NCBI RefSeq assembly: GCF_029382255.1
Contig: NZ_JARLLG010000001.1
Location: forward strand, 1,054,001-1,118,000
From: Isoptericola croceus
Lineage (GTDB): Bacteria > Actinomycetota > Actinomycetes > Actinomycetales > Cellulomonadaceae
Direction: 5' to 3'
Length of the DNA: 64,000 bases
The translations under genes and the position numbers were made by a program. A model generated the notes under the pieces. That model saw only the letters and a list, made by a program, of their open reading frames with translations, was not told where the DNA came from and did not search any database. Positions 49,705 through 57,675 of this stretch are shown piece by piece (the first letter of the stretch is position 1; each line of letters opens with the position of its first letter).

Positions 49705-50677
49705 GAACCGCTACGAGAACCCCGGCGGACCGGGGACGCCGATGCCGCGCCCGGGACAGGAGCGCTACGTCGCCGCGGTCGACGAGGGTGGCCTCGGCGC
49801 CGTCGACGCGGTCAAGACCGACGAGGCGCCCACCAGCTTCTGGCGCGACGCCTGGCACCAGATGCGCAGCCGACCCCTGTTCTGGGTCGCCGCGGTCATC
49901 ATGACGTTGGTGGTGCTCCTCGCGGCCTTCCCCGGCCTCTTCACATCGGTGGACCCGCGCACCTGCAACCTGTCGATGTCGTTGCAGGGGCCGCAGCCGG
50001 GACATCCCTTCGGGTTCGACCGGCAGGGTTGCGATATCTACTCGCGCACGATCTACGGTGCGCGCGCCTCGGTCGTGGTCGGTCTGCTGGCGACCACGAT
50101 GGTCGTGGTCTTCGGCACGCTCATGGGTTCTGTCGCCGGCTACTACGGCAAGTGGTTCGACACCGTCCTGAGCCGGGTGACGGACATCTTCTTCGCGATC
50201 CCGCTGGTCCTGGCGGCGATCGTGATCTTGTCGATCATGACCAACCGGACCAGCTTCACGGTCGCGCTCGTGCTCGCGCTGTTCGGCTGGCCGCAGATCG
50301 CCCGCATCACGCGCGGCACCGTGATGTCGGTGAAGAACAACGAGTTCGTCACGGCCGCGAAGTCGCTGGGCATGGGACGCGGCCGGATCCTCGTGCGCCA
50401 CGTGCTGCCGAACTCCGCGGCGCCGATCATCGTCTACGCGACGGTCGCGCTCGGCCAGTTCATCGTCGCCGAGGCGACGCTGAGCTTCCTGGGCATCGGC
50501 CTGCCGCCGTGGACCGTCTCCTGGGGCGGTGACATCTCCGCCGGGCAGGAGGCGATCCGCACCGCCCCGGAGATCCTCCTCTACCCGGCCGGGGGCCTGG
50601 CCCTGACCGTGCTCGGCTTCATGATGATGGGCGACGTCGTGCGCGACGCCCTCGACCCGAAGGCTCGCAAGCGATGA
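49697..50677 (+). CDS. Peptide ABC transporter permease (OppC-like)
   Basis: A 326-residue OppC/DppC-like permease with an approximately 45-residue hydrophilic N-terminus, six helices and the EAA loop 'NNEFVTAAKSLGMGRGRILVRHVLPNSAAPI'. 'HPFGFDRQGCDIYSRTIYG' matches the conserved family segment after helix 1. It overlaps the upstream permease by 8 nt and the ATPase by 4 nt (ATGA). Confidence 0.94.
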   Translation: MPENRYENPGGPGTPMPRPGQERYVAAVDEGGLGAVDAVKTDEAPTSFWRDAWHQMRSRPLFWVAAVIMTLVVLLAAFPGLFTSVDPRTCNLSMSLQGPQPGHPFGFDRQGCDIYSRTIYGARASVVVGLLATTMVVVFGTLMGSVAGYYGKWFDTVLSRVTDIFFAIPLVLAAIVILSIMTNRTSFTVALVLALFGWPQIARITRGTVMSVKNNEFVTAAKSLGMGRGRILVRHVLPNSAAPIIVYATVALGQFIVAEATLSFLGIGLPPWTVSWGGDISAGQEAIRTAPEILLYPAGGLALTVLGFMMMGDVVRDALDPKARKR

Positions 50678-52431
50678 CCACCCAGTTCCCCGTGACGAAC
50701 GACGGCGCCGACGGCACCCCTGGTCCCGCGCCCGTCGACACCAGCAAGCCGCTGCTCGAGATCCGTGACCTGGAGATCTCGTTCGCCACCGGTGGCGGCC
50801 AGGTACGGGCGGTCCGCGGAATGGACCTGACTGTCTACCCCGGGCAGAGCGTGGCGATCGTCGGCGAGTCCGGTTCGGGCAAGTCGACGACCGCGGCCGC
50901 GATCATCGACCTGCTGCCGGGCACCGGCAAGGTGACCGGCGGTTCGATCCGGTTCGAGGGGCGCGAGCTCGTCGGGGCGTCCCGGGCCGAGAAGGAGGCC
51001 CTGCGGGGCCGGGCGATCGGCCTGGTGCCGCAGGACCCGATGTCCAACCTCAACCCCGTCTGGCGGATCGGCACCCAGGTCGAGGAGGCGCTCAAGGCCA
51101 ACGGCTTCAAGGGCTCGCGGACCGAGCTGCGCGCACGGGTCGCCGAGGTGCTCGCCGAGGCGGGCCTGCCCGACTCGGCGCGGCGGGCTCGGCAGTACCC
51201 GCACGAGTTCTCCGGCGGCATGCGCCAGCGGGCGCTCATCGGCATCGGGCTGGCCTCGCGGCCGCAGCTCCTCATCGCCGACGAACCCACGTCGGCCCTG
51301 GACGTCACCGTGCAGCGCCAGATCCTCGACCACCTCGGCGACATGACGCGCGACCTCGGGACGGCGCTGCTGTTCATCACCCACGATCTCGGCCTCGCGG
51401 CCGAGCGTGCCGAGCACCTGCTGGTGATGTTCAAGGGCAAGGTCGTCGAGTCGGGCCCTGCTCGGGCGATCCTCGCCGACCCGCAGCACCCGTACACAAA
51501 GCGCCTGGTGAAGTCCGCACCGTCCCTGGCCTCGCGACGCATCCAGTCCGCTCACGTGCACGGCGAGGAGTCCGCGGAGGTGCTGGCCCACCACGTGGAC
51601 GAGACCCCGGTCGTGGCGGGCCCCGCCGTCGTCGTCGAGGCGAAGAACCTCACCAAGGTCTTCTCGATCCGGGGGTCGCGCCCGGGTTCCTCGACGGACT
51701 TCACCGCGGTGGACGACGTCTCGTTCACCCTCGGCCGTGGGCGAACGCTCGCGATCGTGGGGGAGTCCGGCTCCGGCAAGTCCACCGCCGCCAACATGGT
51801 CCTGGGGCTGCTGGAACCGACGTCGGGCACCGTGGAGTTCGACGGCGTCGACGTGGCGTCGCTGAACACGAAGGACGCCTTCGCCTTCCGACGGCGCGTC
51901 CAGCCGGTGTTCCAGAACCCGTACGGCTCGTTGGACCCCATGTTCTCGATCTTCCGGTCGATCGAGGAGCCGCTCAAGCTGCACGGGGTCGGCAACAGGT
52001 CCGAGCGTGAGGCGCGGGTGCGCGAGCTGCTCGACTTGGTGTCGCTGCCGCAGTCGGCCATGCGGCGCTTCCCGAACGAGCTGTCGGGCGGTCAGCGGCA
52101 GCGCATCGCCATCGCGCGAGCGCTGGCGCTCAAGCCCGAGGTCGTCGTGCTCGACGAGGCGGTCTCTGCTCTCGACGTGCTCGTTCAGGCCCAGGTCCTC
52201 GAGCTCCTGGGCGACCTGCAGTCCGAGCTCGGGCTGAGCTACCTGTTCATCACGCACGACCTGGCCGTGGTCCGGCAGATAGCCGACGACGTGGTGGTGA
52301 TGCAGCACGGCAAGGTCGTCGAGCAGGCCTCCACCGACGAGGTCTTCGACACCCCGCGCGAGCAGTACACGCGTGACCTGCTGGCGGCGATCCCCGGTGC
52401 GGGGCTGGTCGGCGACGAGATCGCCGGCTGA
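50674..52431 (+). CDS. Peptide ABC transporter double ATPase (OppD-OppF fusion)
   Basis: A 585-residue tandem ATPase. The first half has 'GESGSGKSTTAAA', signature 'FSGGMRQRALIG' and 'LLIADEPTSALD'; the second 'GESGSGKSTAANM', 'LSGGQRQRIAIA' and 'VVVLDEAVSALDVLVQ'. The first signature is FSGGM and the second Walker B ends DEAVSALD instead of DEPTSALD, both tolerated variants in this family. It completes an operon identical in layout to the one upstream. A BCCT transporter gene follows after 49 nt. Confidence 0.93.
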   Translation: MTTQFPVTNDGADGTPGPAPVDTSKPLLEIRDLEISFATGGGQVRAVRGMDLTVYPGQSVAIVGESGSGKSTTAAAIIDLLPGTGKVTGGSIRFEGRELVGASRAEKEALRGRAIGLVPQDPMSNLNPVWRIGTQVEEALKANGFKGSRTELRARVAEVLAEAGLPDSARRARQYPHEFSGGMRQRALIGIGLASRPQLLIADEPTSALDVTVQRQILDHLGDMTRDLGTALLFITHDLGLAAERAEHLLVMFKGKVVESGPARAILADPQHPYTKRLVKSAPSLASRRIQSAHVHGEESAEVLAHHVDETPVVAGPAVVVEAKNLTKVFSIRGSRPGSSTDFTAVDDVSFTLGRGRTLAIVGESGSGKSTAANMVLGLLEPTSGTVEFDGVDVASLNTKDAFAFRRRVQPVFQNPYGSLDPMFSIFRSIEEPLKLHGVGNRSEREARVRELLDLVSLPQSAMRRFPNELSGGQRQRIAIARALALKPEVVVLDEAVSALDVLVQAQVLELLGDLQSELGLSYLFITHDLAVVRQIADDVVVMQHGKVVEQASTDEVFDTPREQYTRDLLAAIPGAGLVGDEIAG

Positions 52432-52480
52432 GCGGAGGAGCGGGTTTGCCCTGGTCGTCGAATCGCGACAGGGTATCGGC

Positions 52481-54175
52481 ATGACACGCCGACGCTCCAC
52501 GCTCGCGCCCGCCGTGTTCTACCCGGCGAGTGGCCTGATCGTGCTCTTCGTCCTTCTCACGATGGTGATGACCGACGCCGTCGAGGGGGTGATGGGCACC
52601 CTGCAGAGCAGCGTCATCAACGGCTTCGGGTGGTACTACATCCTGATCGTCGCGGTGTTCGTCGTCTTCGCGATCTGGATGGGGCTGAGTCGTTTCGGCG
52701 AGATCACGCTCGGGCCGGACGACGAGGCGCCCGACTTCAAGCTTCCCGTGTGGTTCGCGATGCTGTTCGCGACGGGGATGGGCATCGGGCTGGTCTACTT
52801 CGGCGTGGCCGAGCCCCTGTCGCACTTCACCGCACCGAAGCCGGGGGTGACGGGCGACGAGCCGGCGCTCGCCCAGGCGGCGATGGGCCAGACCTACCTG
52901 CACTGGGGGTTCCACGCCTGGGCCATCTACGTGGTCGTGGGGCTCGCTCTCGCCTACTCGATCCATCGCAAGGGGCGCCCGGTCTCCATCCGCTGGGCGC
53001 TGGAGCCGCTCCTGGGCGAGAAGCGGGTGCGCGGCTGGCTCGGCAACGTCATCGACGTGCTCGCGATCTTCGGCACCGTCTTCGGTGTCGCGACCTCGCT
53101 CGGGCTGGGCGTGCTCCAGATCTCCGCCGGTCTCGGCTACCTGGGCGTCGCCACCCCCTCGGTGGCGCTGGAGATGGGGCTGATCGCGGGCATCACTGCG
53201 GTGGCGGCGGTCTCTGTCGCCTCCGGCCTGGAGCGCGGCATCAAGTGGTTGTCCAACGCCAACATGATGCTGGCTGGTGCGCTGCTCGTCGCCGTGCTGG
53301 TCATGGGCTCGACGCTCTTCGTCCTGCGGGAGTGGGTGCAGTCGATCGGCTTCTACTTCCAGAACGTCATGATGATGACGTTCGACACCCTGGCCTTCCA
53401 GGGCGAGACCGGCCTGGAGTGGGAGTCGGGCTGGACCATCTTCTACTGGGGCTGGTGGATCTCCTGGGCGCCCTTCGTCGGGCTCTTCATCGCCCGGATC
53501 TCCCGGGGGCGGACGGTGCGCGAGTTCGTTCTGGGCACCCTCCTGGTGCCCACGCTGGTCAGCACGGTCTGGTTCAGCGTCTTCGGCGGATCGGCCATCC
53601 ACCAGGAGCGCAACGAGCCCGGCTCCATGCTCTCGCCCGACCCCGAGACCGGCGACCTGGGGGTCAACAGCGACACGGCCATGTTCCAGCTCTTCGAGTC
53701 GCTGCCGGGCGGTGGCGCGTGGATGGCGATCATCGCGATGATCCTCGTCGTCGTGTTCTTCGTGACGTCGTCCGACTCTGGCTCGTTCGTCGTGGACATG
53801 CTGGCCAACGGCGGCAACCCCAACCCGCCCCTGTTGAGCAGGCTGTTCTGGGCGATCCTCGAGGGAGGCGTCGCCGCGGCCCTGCTCTACGCCGGCGGGC
53901 TCAGAGCCCTGCAGACGGCGTCGATCCTCACCGCCCTGCCGTTCTCGCTCGTCGTCGTCGCGATGATGTTCTCGGTGTGGAAGGCCCTGAACCTGGAGCA
54001 CCGGCAGATCACCCGGACCGAGCGTCGCCTGCGGCGGCGCGAGCTCACCGAGCACGTGACGGAGCACGTCACCGAGCACGTCACGGAGAACTTCGCCGAG
54101 ATCAGCGGGCAGTCCAGGGCGGCGCCGGGCGACAGCTCGCGCTGGTCGAGGTGGTGGCGCGGCACGTCCGGGTAG
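52481..54175 (+). CDS. BCCT-family transporter
   Basis: A 564-residue betaine/carnitine/choline transporter with 12 predicted helices, the glycine motif 'GMGIGLVYFGVAEP' and the tryptophan-rich signature 'WTIFYWGWWISWAPFVG' in helix 8. Members import quaternary ammonium osmolytes, often by Na+ symport. The roughly 60-residue cytoplasmic C-terminus is highly charged and includes three tandem 'EHVT' units before 'ENFAEISGQ'. In BetP a charged C-terminal helix senses osmotic stress, so a regulatory role is plausible. ATG 52481 is chosen. Confidence 0.9.
   Translation: MTRRRSTLAPAVFYPASGLIVLFVLLTMVMTDAVEGVMGTLQSSVINGFGWYYILIVAVFVVFAIWMGLSRFGEITLGPDDEAPDFKLPVWFAMLFATGMGIGLVYFGVAEPLSHFTAPKPGVTGDEPALAQAAMGQTYLHWGFHAWAIYVVVGLALAYSIHRKGRPVSIRWALEPLLGEKRVRGWLGNVIDVLAIFGTVFGVATSLGLGVLQISAGLGYLGVATPSVALEMGLIAGITAVAAVSVASGLERGIKWLSNANMMLAGALLVAVLVMGSTLFVLREWVQSIGFYFQNVMMMTFDTLAFQGETGLEWESGWTIFYWGWWISWAPFVGLFIARISRGRTVREFVLGTLLVPTLVSTVWFSVFGGSAIHQERNEPGSMLSPDPETGDLGVNSDTAMFQLFESLPGGGAWMAIIAMILVVVFFVTSSDSGSFVVDMLANGGNPNPPLLSRLFWAILEGGVAAALLYAGGLRALQTASILTALPFSLVVVAMMFSVWKALNLEHRQITRTERRLRRRELTEHVTEHVTEHVTENFAEISGQSRAAPGDSSRWSRWWRGTSG
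54047..54094 (+). repeat. 12-bp in-frame tandem repeat in the BCCT tail
   Basis: ACCGAGCACGTG, ACGGAGCACGTC, ACCGAGCACGTC and a partial fourth unit encode T-E-H-V repeats. The unit length is a multiple of three, so copy number can change without frameshift. Confidence 0.8.
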
Positions 54176-54178
54176 GAT
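54173..54178 (+). promoter_or_regulatory. Candidate -10 box of typA
   Basis: TAGGAT lies 51 nt before the typA ATG, and its first three bases are the stop codon of the BCCT gene. It would give typA its own promoter with a leader of about 45 nt. GGAAAGAGAACC provides the ribosome site. Confidence 0.5.
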
Positions 54179-54229
54179 GGAGCGGCCCCGGGTTCCCGGG
54201 TGCCACCTCCCACGGAAAGAGAACCGTAG

Positions 54230-56140
54230 ATGTCTGTGCGCTCCGACCTGCGCAACGTGGCGATCGTCGCCCACGTCGACCACGGCAAGACGACCCTGGT
54301 CGATGCCATGCTGCGGCAGGCTGGCGCCTTCGCCGCGCACCAGCAGGTGGACGACCGCGTCATGGACTCCGGCGACCTGGAGCGTGAGAAGGGCATCACG
54401 ATCCTCGCCAAGAACACCGCGGTCCGGTACGCCGGGCCGGCTGCCGCTGAGGTGGGCGAGCCGGGCGGCATCACGATCAACGTGATCGACACCCCGGGCC
54501 ACGCCGACTTCGGCGGCGAGGTCGAGCGTGGCCTGTCGATGGTCGACGGCGTCGTGCTGCTCGTCGACGCGTCCGAGGGCCCGCTGCCCCAGACCCGGTT
54601 CGTGCTGCGCAAGGCTCTCGCGGCCAAGCTGCCGGTCATCGTCGTGGTCAACAAGGTGGACCGGCCCGACTCGCGCATCACCGAGGTCGTCGCGGAGACC
54701 ACCGACCTGCTTCTCGGCCTGGCGAGCGACCTGTCCGACGAGGTGCCGGACCTCGACGTCGACGCCGTGCTCGACGTGCCCGTCGTGTACGCCTCGGCCA
54801 AGGCCGGTCGCGCCGCCACCGAGCAGCCCGCCGACGGCGCGCTGCCGGCGAACGAGGACCTCGAGCCGCTGTTCTCGACGATCCTGCAGACCATCCCCGC
54901 GCCGACGTACGACGACGACATGCCGCTGCAGGCGCACGTCACCAACCTCGACGCCTCGCCGTTCCTCGGCCGTCTCGCCCTGCTGCGCATCTTCAACGGC
55001 ACGCTGCGCAAGGGGCAGACGGTCGCGTGGGCGCGGCACGACGGCACCCTCGGCCAGGTCCGGGTCACCGAGCTGCTCCGGACCGAGGCGCTCACCCGCG
55101 TCCCGGCCGAGTCCGCAGGCCCCGGAGACATCGTGGCCGTGGCGGGCATCGCCGACATCATGATCGGCGAGACCCTCACGGACCCGGACGACCCGCGCCC
55201 CCTGCCGGTCATCACGGTCGACGACCCGGCGATCTCCATGACCATCGGGATCAACACCTCGCCGCTGGCCGGCAAGGGCGGCAAGGGACACAAGGTCACC
55301 GCCCGCCAGGTCAAGGACCGCCTCGACGCCGAGCTCGTCGGCAACGTGTCGCTGCGTGTGCTGCCCACCGAGCGGCCCGACGCCTGGGAGGTCCAGGGCC
55401 GCGGCGAGCTCGCCCTGGCCATCCTCGTGGAGCAGATGCGCCGCGAGGGCTTCGAGCTCACGGTCGGGAAGCCGCAGGTCGTCACCAAGGAGATCGACGG
55501 CAAGCGGCACGAGCCGATGGAGCGCATGACGATCGACGTGCCGGAGGAGTACCTCGGCGCCGTCACGCAGCTCATGGCGGCCCGCAAGGGGCGCATGGAG
55601 ACGATGGCGAACCACGGCACCGGCTGGGTCCGGATGGAGTTCGTCGTGCCCGCGCGCGGCCTCATCGGATTCCGTACCCGCTTCCTCACCGAGACCCGCG
55701 GTACCGGCATCGCGTCGTCGTACGCCGAGGGCTACGAGCCGTGGCAGGGGCCGATCGAGTCCCGCTCCACGGGCTCGCTGGTCGCCGACCGCTCAGGTGT
55801 CGTGACGCCGTTCGCCATGATCAACCTGCAGGAGCGTGGCTCGTTCTTCGTCGACCCCACCCAGGAGGTCTACGAGGGGATGATCGTCGGCGAGAACTCC
55901 CGCAACGAGGACATGGACGTCAACATCACCAAGGAGAAGAAGCTGACCAACATGCGGTCGTCGACCGCGGACAGCTTCGAGAACCTCGTGCCCCCGCGGA
56001 AGCTCACGCTCGAGGAGTCGCTCGAGTTCACGGCGGAGGACGAGTGCGTGGAGATCACGCCCGAGACCGTCCGCATCCGCAAGGTGAACCTCGACGCCAC
56101 GGAGCGGGCGCGGGCGACGGCGCGGGCCAAGCGCAGCTGA
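54230..56140 (+). CDS. typA: Ribosome-associated GTPase TypA/BipA
   Basis: A 636-residue translational GTPase. The G domain has '[15 protein letters not shown]' (G1), '[16 protein letters not shown]' (G3) and 'NKVDRPDSR' (G4). EF-G-like domains II, III and V follow, then the BipA-specific C-terminal domain ('[18 protein letters not shown]', '[19 protein letters not shown]'). It acts in ribosome assembly and stress adaptation at low temperature. The order typA then mshB also occurs, with intervening genes, in mycobacteria. Confidence 0.97.
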   Translation: MSVRSDLRNVAIVAHVDHGKTTLVDAMLRQAGAFAAHQQVDDRVMDSGDLEREKGITILAKNTAVRYAGPAAAEVGEPGGITINVIDTPGHADFGGEVERGLSMVDGVVLLVDASEGPLPQTRFVLRKALAAKLPVIVVVNKVDRPDSRITEVVAETTDLLLGLASDLSDEVPDLDVDAVLDVPVVYASAKAGRAATEQPADGALPANEDLEPLFSTILQTIPAPTYDDDMPLQAHVTNLDASPFLGRLALLRIFNGTLRKGQTVAWARHDGTLGQVRVTELLRTEALTRVPAESAGPGDIVAVAGIADIMIGETLTDPDDPRPLPVITVDDPAISMTIGINTSPLAGKGGKGHKVTARQVKDRLDAELVGNVSLRVLPTERPDAWEVQGRGELALAILVEQMRREGFELTVGKPQVVTKEIDGKRHEPMERMTIDVPEEYLGAVTQLMAARKGRMETMANHGTGWVRMEFVVPARGLIGFRTRFLTETRGTGIASSYAEGYEPWQGPIESRSTGSLVADRSGVVTPFAMINLQERGSFFVDPTQEVYEGMIVGENSRNEDMDVNITKEKKLTNMRSSTADSFENLVPPRKLTLEESLEFTAEDECVEITPETVRIRKVNLDATERARATARAKRS

Positions 56141-56150
56141 GCCGGTCGTC

Positions 56151-57140
56151 GTGACCCGCGCGGCGCGCCCCGTGCAGCCGTCAGGCGGCCTCCTGGCGGT
56201 GCACGCGCACCCGGACGACGAGACCCTCGCGACCGGGGCGCTGCTCGCCGCGTGGGCGGCGGCGGGTGAGCGTGTGACGGTGGTGACCTGCACCCGCGGC
56301 GAGCGCGGCGAGGTGATCGACACACCGTCGCACCGCACCGGGCTCGCCCACCTGGAGGGCGACGGCCCGGCGCTGGCCGCGCACCGCGAGGTCGAGCTCG
56401 CCCGTGCGCTGGCGGCGCTGGGAGTCGCCGACCACGCCTTCCTCGACACGGTGCCCGCGCCGGGCGGCTCGCGCACGGTGCGCTTCGAGGACTCGGGGAT
56501 GGCGTGGGTGGCGCCGGGCATCGCCGGCCCCGCACCCGACTCCGGTCCGACGGCGTTCGCGCGGATACGGCTCGACGTTGCGGCCGGGCGGCTGGCCACC
56601 GTCATCCGCGACCGGCGACCTGACGCCGTCGTCACGTACGACGCCGGCGGTGGCTACGGGCACCCGGACCACGTGCGCACCCACGAGGTGACCGTCCGTG
56701 GGCTGGAGCTCGCTGCGGACTCCCGTGCCGCCGTCGTCGGCGAGCCGTGGGCCGTGGCGCGGCGCTGGGTGGTCTCCGACCCGGCCGAGGACGTGCGCGC
56801 CGCGCGGCGGGCGCTCGCGACCGACGCGCAGACCGAGCGGCTCGTCGCCGACCACGGGCTCACGCTCCCCGACCCCGACGGCGTCCTGCCGCCCGTCGCG
56901 GTACCCGCCGCGGACCTCGAGCGGTGCGGGGCGCTCGAGGTCGACGTCGCCCCGGTGCTCGACCGGGTCCTCGCCGCGCTGGCGGCGCACGAGACCCAGG
57001 TCCAGCACGTGGGTCGCGTGCCCACGGGCGCCTCCGGGAGCGGCGTCGTCATCGGCCGCTACGCGCTGAGCAACGCCGTGCTCGCTCCGGTCCTGGCGAC
57101 GATGCACGTGCGCCCGACGGACACGTCGACGGCGTGGTGA
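56151..57140 (+). CDS. mshB: MshB-type mycothiol pathway deacetylase
   Basis: A 329-residue PIG-L/LmbE-family zinc deacetylase with 'AHPDDE' at 19-24 (zinc ligands His and Asp, catalytic Asp) and 'GYGHPDHVRTHE', giving the third ligand. MshB removes the acetyl group from GlcNAc-inositol during mycothiol synthesis. The GTG at 56151 begins 10 nt after the typA stop. Position next to typA, and near fdxA and dapC as in Mycobacterium tuberculosis, supports the specific name over the related mycothiol S-conjugate amidase. Confidence 0.88.
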   Translation: MTRAARPVQPSGGLLAVHAHPDDETLATGALLAAWAAAGERVTVVTCTRGERGEVIDTPSHRTGLAHLEGDGPALAAHREVELARALAALGVADHAFLDTVPAPGGSRTVRFEDSGMAWVAPGIAGPAPDSGPTAFARIRLDVAAGRLATVIRDRRPDAVVTYDAGGGYGHPDHVRTHEVTVRGLELAADSRAAVVGEPWAVARRWVVSDPAEDVRAARRALATDAQTERLVADHGLTLPDPDGVLPPVAVPAADLERCGALEVDVAPVLDRVLAALAAHETQVQHVGRVPTGASGSGVVIGRYALSNAVLAPVLATMHVRPTDTSTAW

Positions 57141-57159
57141 CGCCGGTAGGCTCGGCCTG

Positions 57160-57579
57160 GTGAGCCCGCCCGCACCGCACCACGCCCAGCCCACCTCGTT
57201 CCGGACCCCGGGGCGGACGCTCGTCGGGCGCGCCGTGCTGGCGCTGCTGCTCGGGGCGGCCGTCGGTGTGATCGGCACCGTCGCGCACCGCGCCCAGTGG
57301 GCCGGTCTCCCGACGGGTCTCGTGCTGGCGCTGATGCTGACGCTGTCCGCAGCGGTGCTCTGCCGGGCATGGTCCGGCACCCTGACCCTGCTGACGTGCG
57401 GTGCGGGATGGTTGGTCGCCGTCCAGGTGCTCGCCGCGACCGGCCCGGGCGGCGACGTCCTCGTGCCCGCACAGGACGTCGGGTACGTCTGGACCTACGG
57501 TGGGCTGGTCCTCGTCGCCGCCGCGGCGTTCCTGCCACGCTCGTGGTTCACGGACGACGGCGAGGAGCGACGACCTTGA
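57160..57579 (+). CDS. Small conserved membrane protein next to mshB
   Basis: A 139-residue protein with four hydrophobic helices ('GRAVLALLLGAAVGVIGTVA', 'GLVLALMLTLSAAVLC', 'LLTCGAGWLVAVQVLAAT', 'VWTYGGLVLVAAAAFLP'). A gene of similar size follows mshB in mycobacteria. Function is unknown. The GTG start lies 19 nt after mshB, so they are probably one transcript. The stop sits just before the GTAAGAT -10-like box of the VanW gene. Confidence 0.75.
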   Translation: MSPPAPHHAQPTSFRTPGRTLVGRAVLALLLGAAVGVIGTVAHRAQWAGLPTGLVLALMLTLSAAVLCRAWSGTLTLLTCGAGWLVAVQVLAATGPGGDVLVPAQDVGYVWTYGGLVLVAAAAFLPRSWFTDDGEERRP

Positions 57580-57675
57580 CCAGGTGCGCCGAGTAAGATT
57601 CGTTCTCGCGCGGGATCCCCGCGTCCAGGACATGACCGGGGGCGCTGCCGGGCCCTCACGAGACGAGCACGGAGC

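Noticed and set aside
52250-55615. An open frame of over 1,100 codons on the minus strand opposite the BCCT and typA genes
   Set aside because: It is antisense to two well-recognised genes, has D/G/R/H-rich shadow composition and no domain; long antisense frames are expected at this G+C content.
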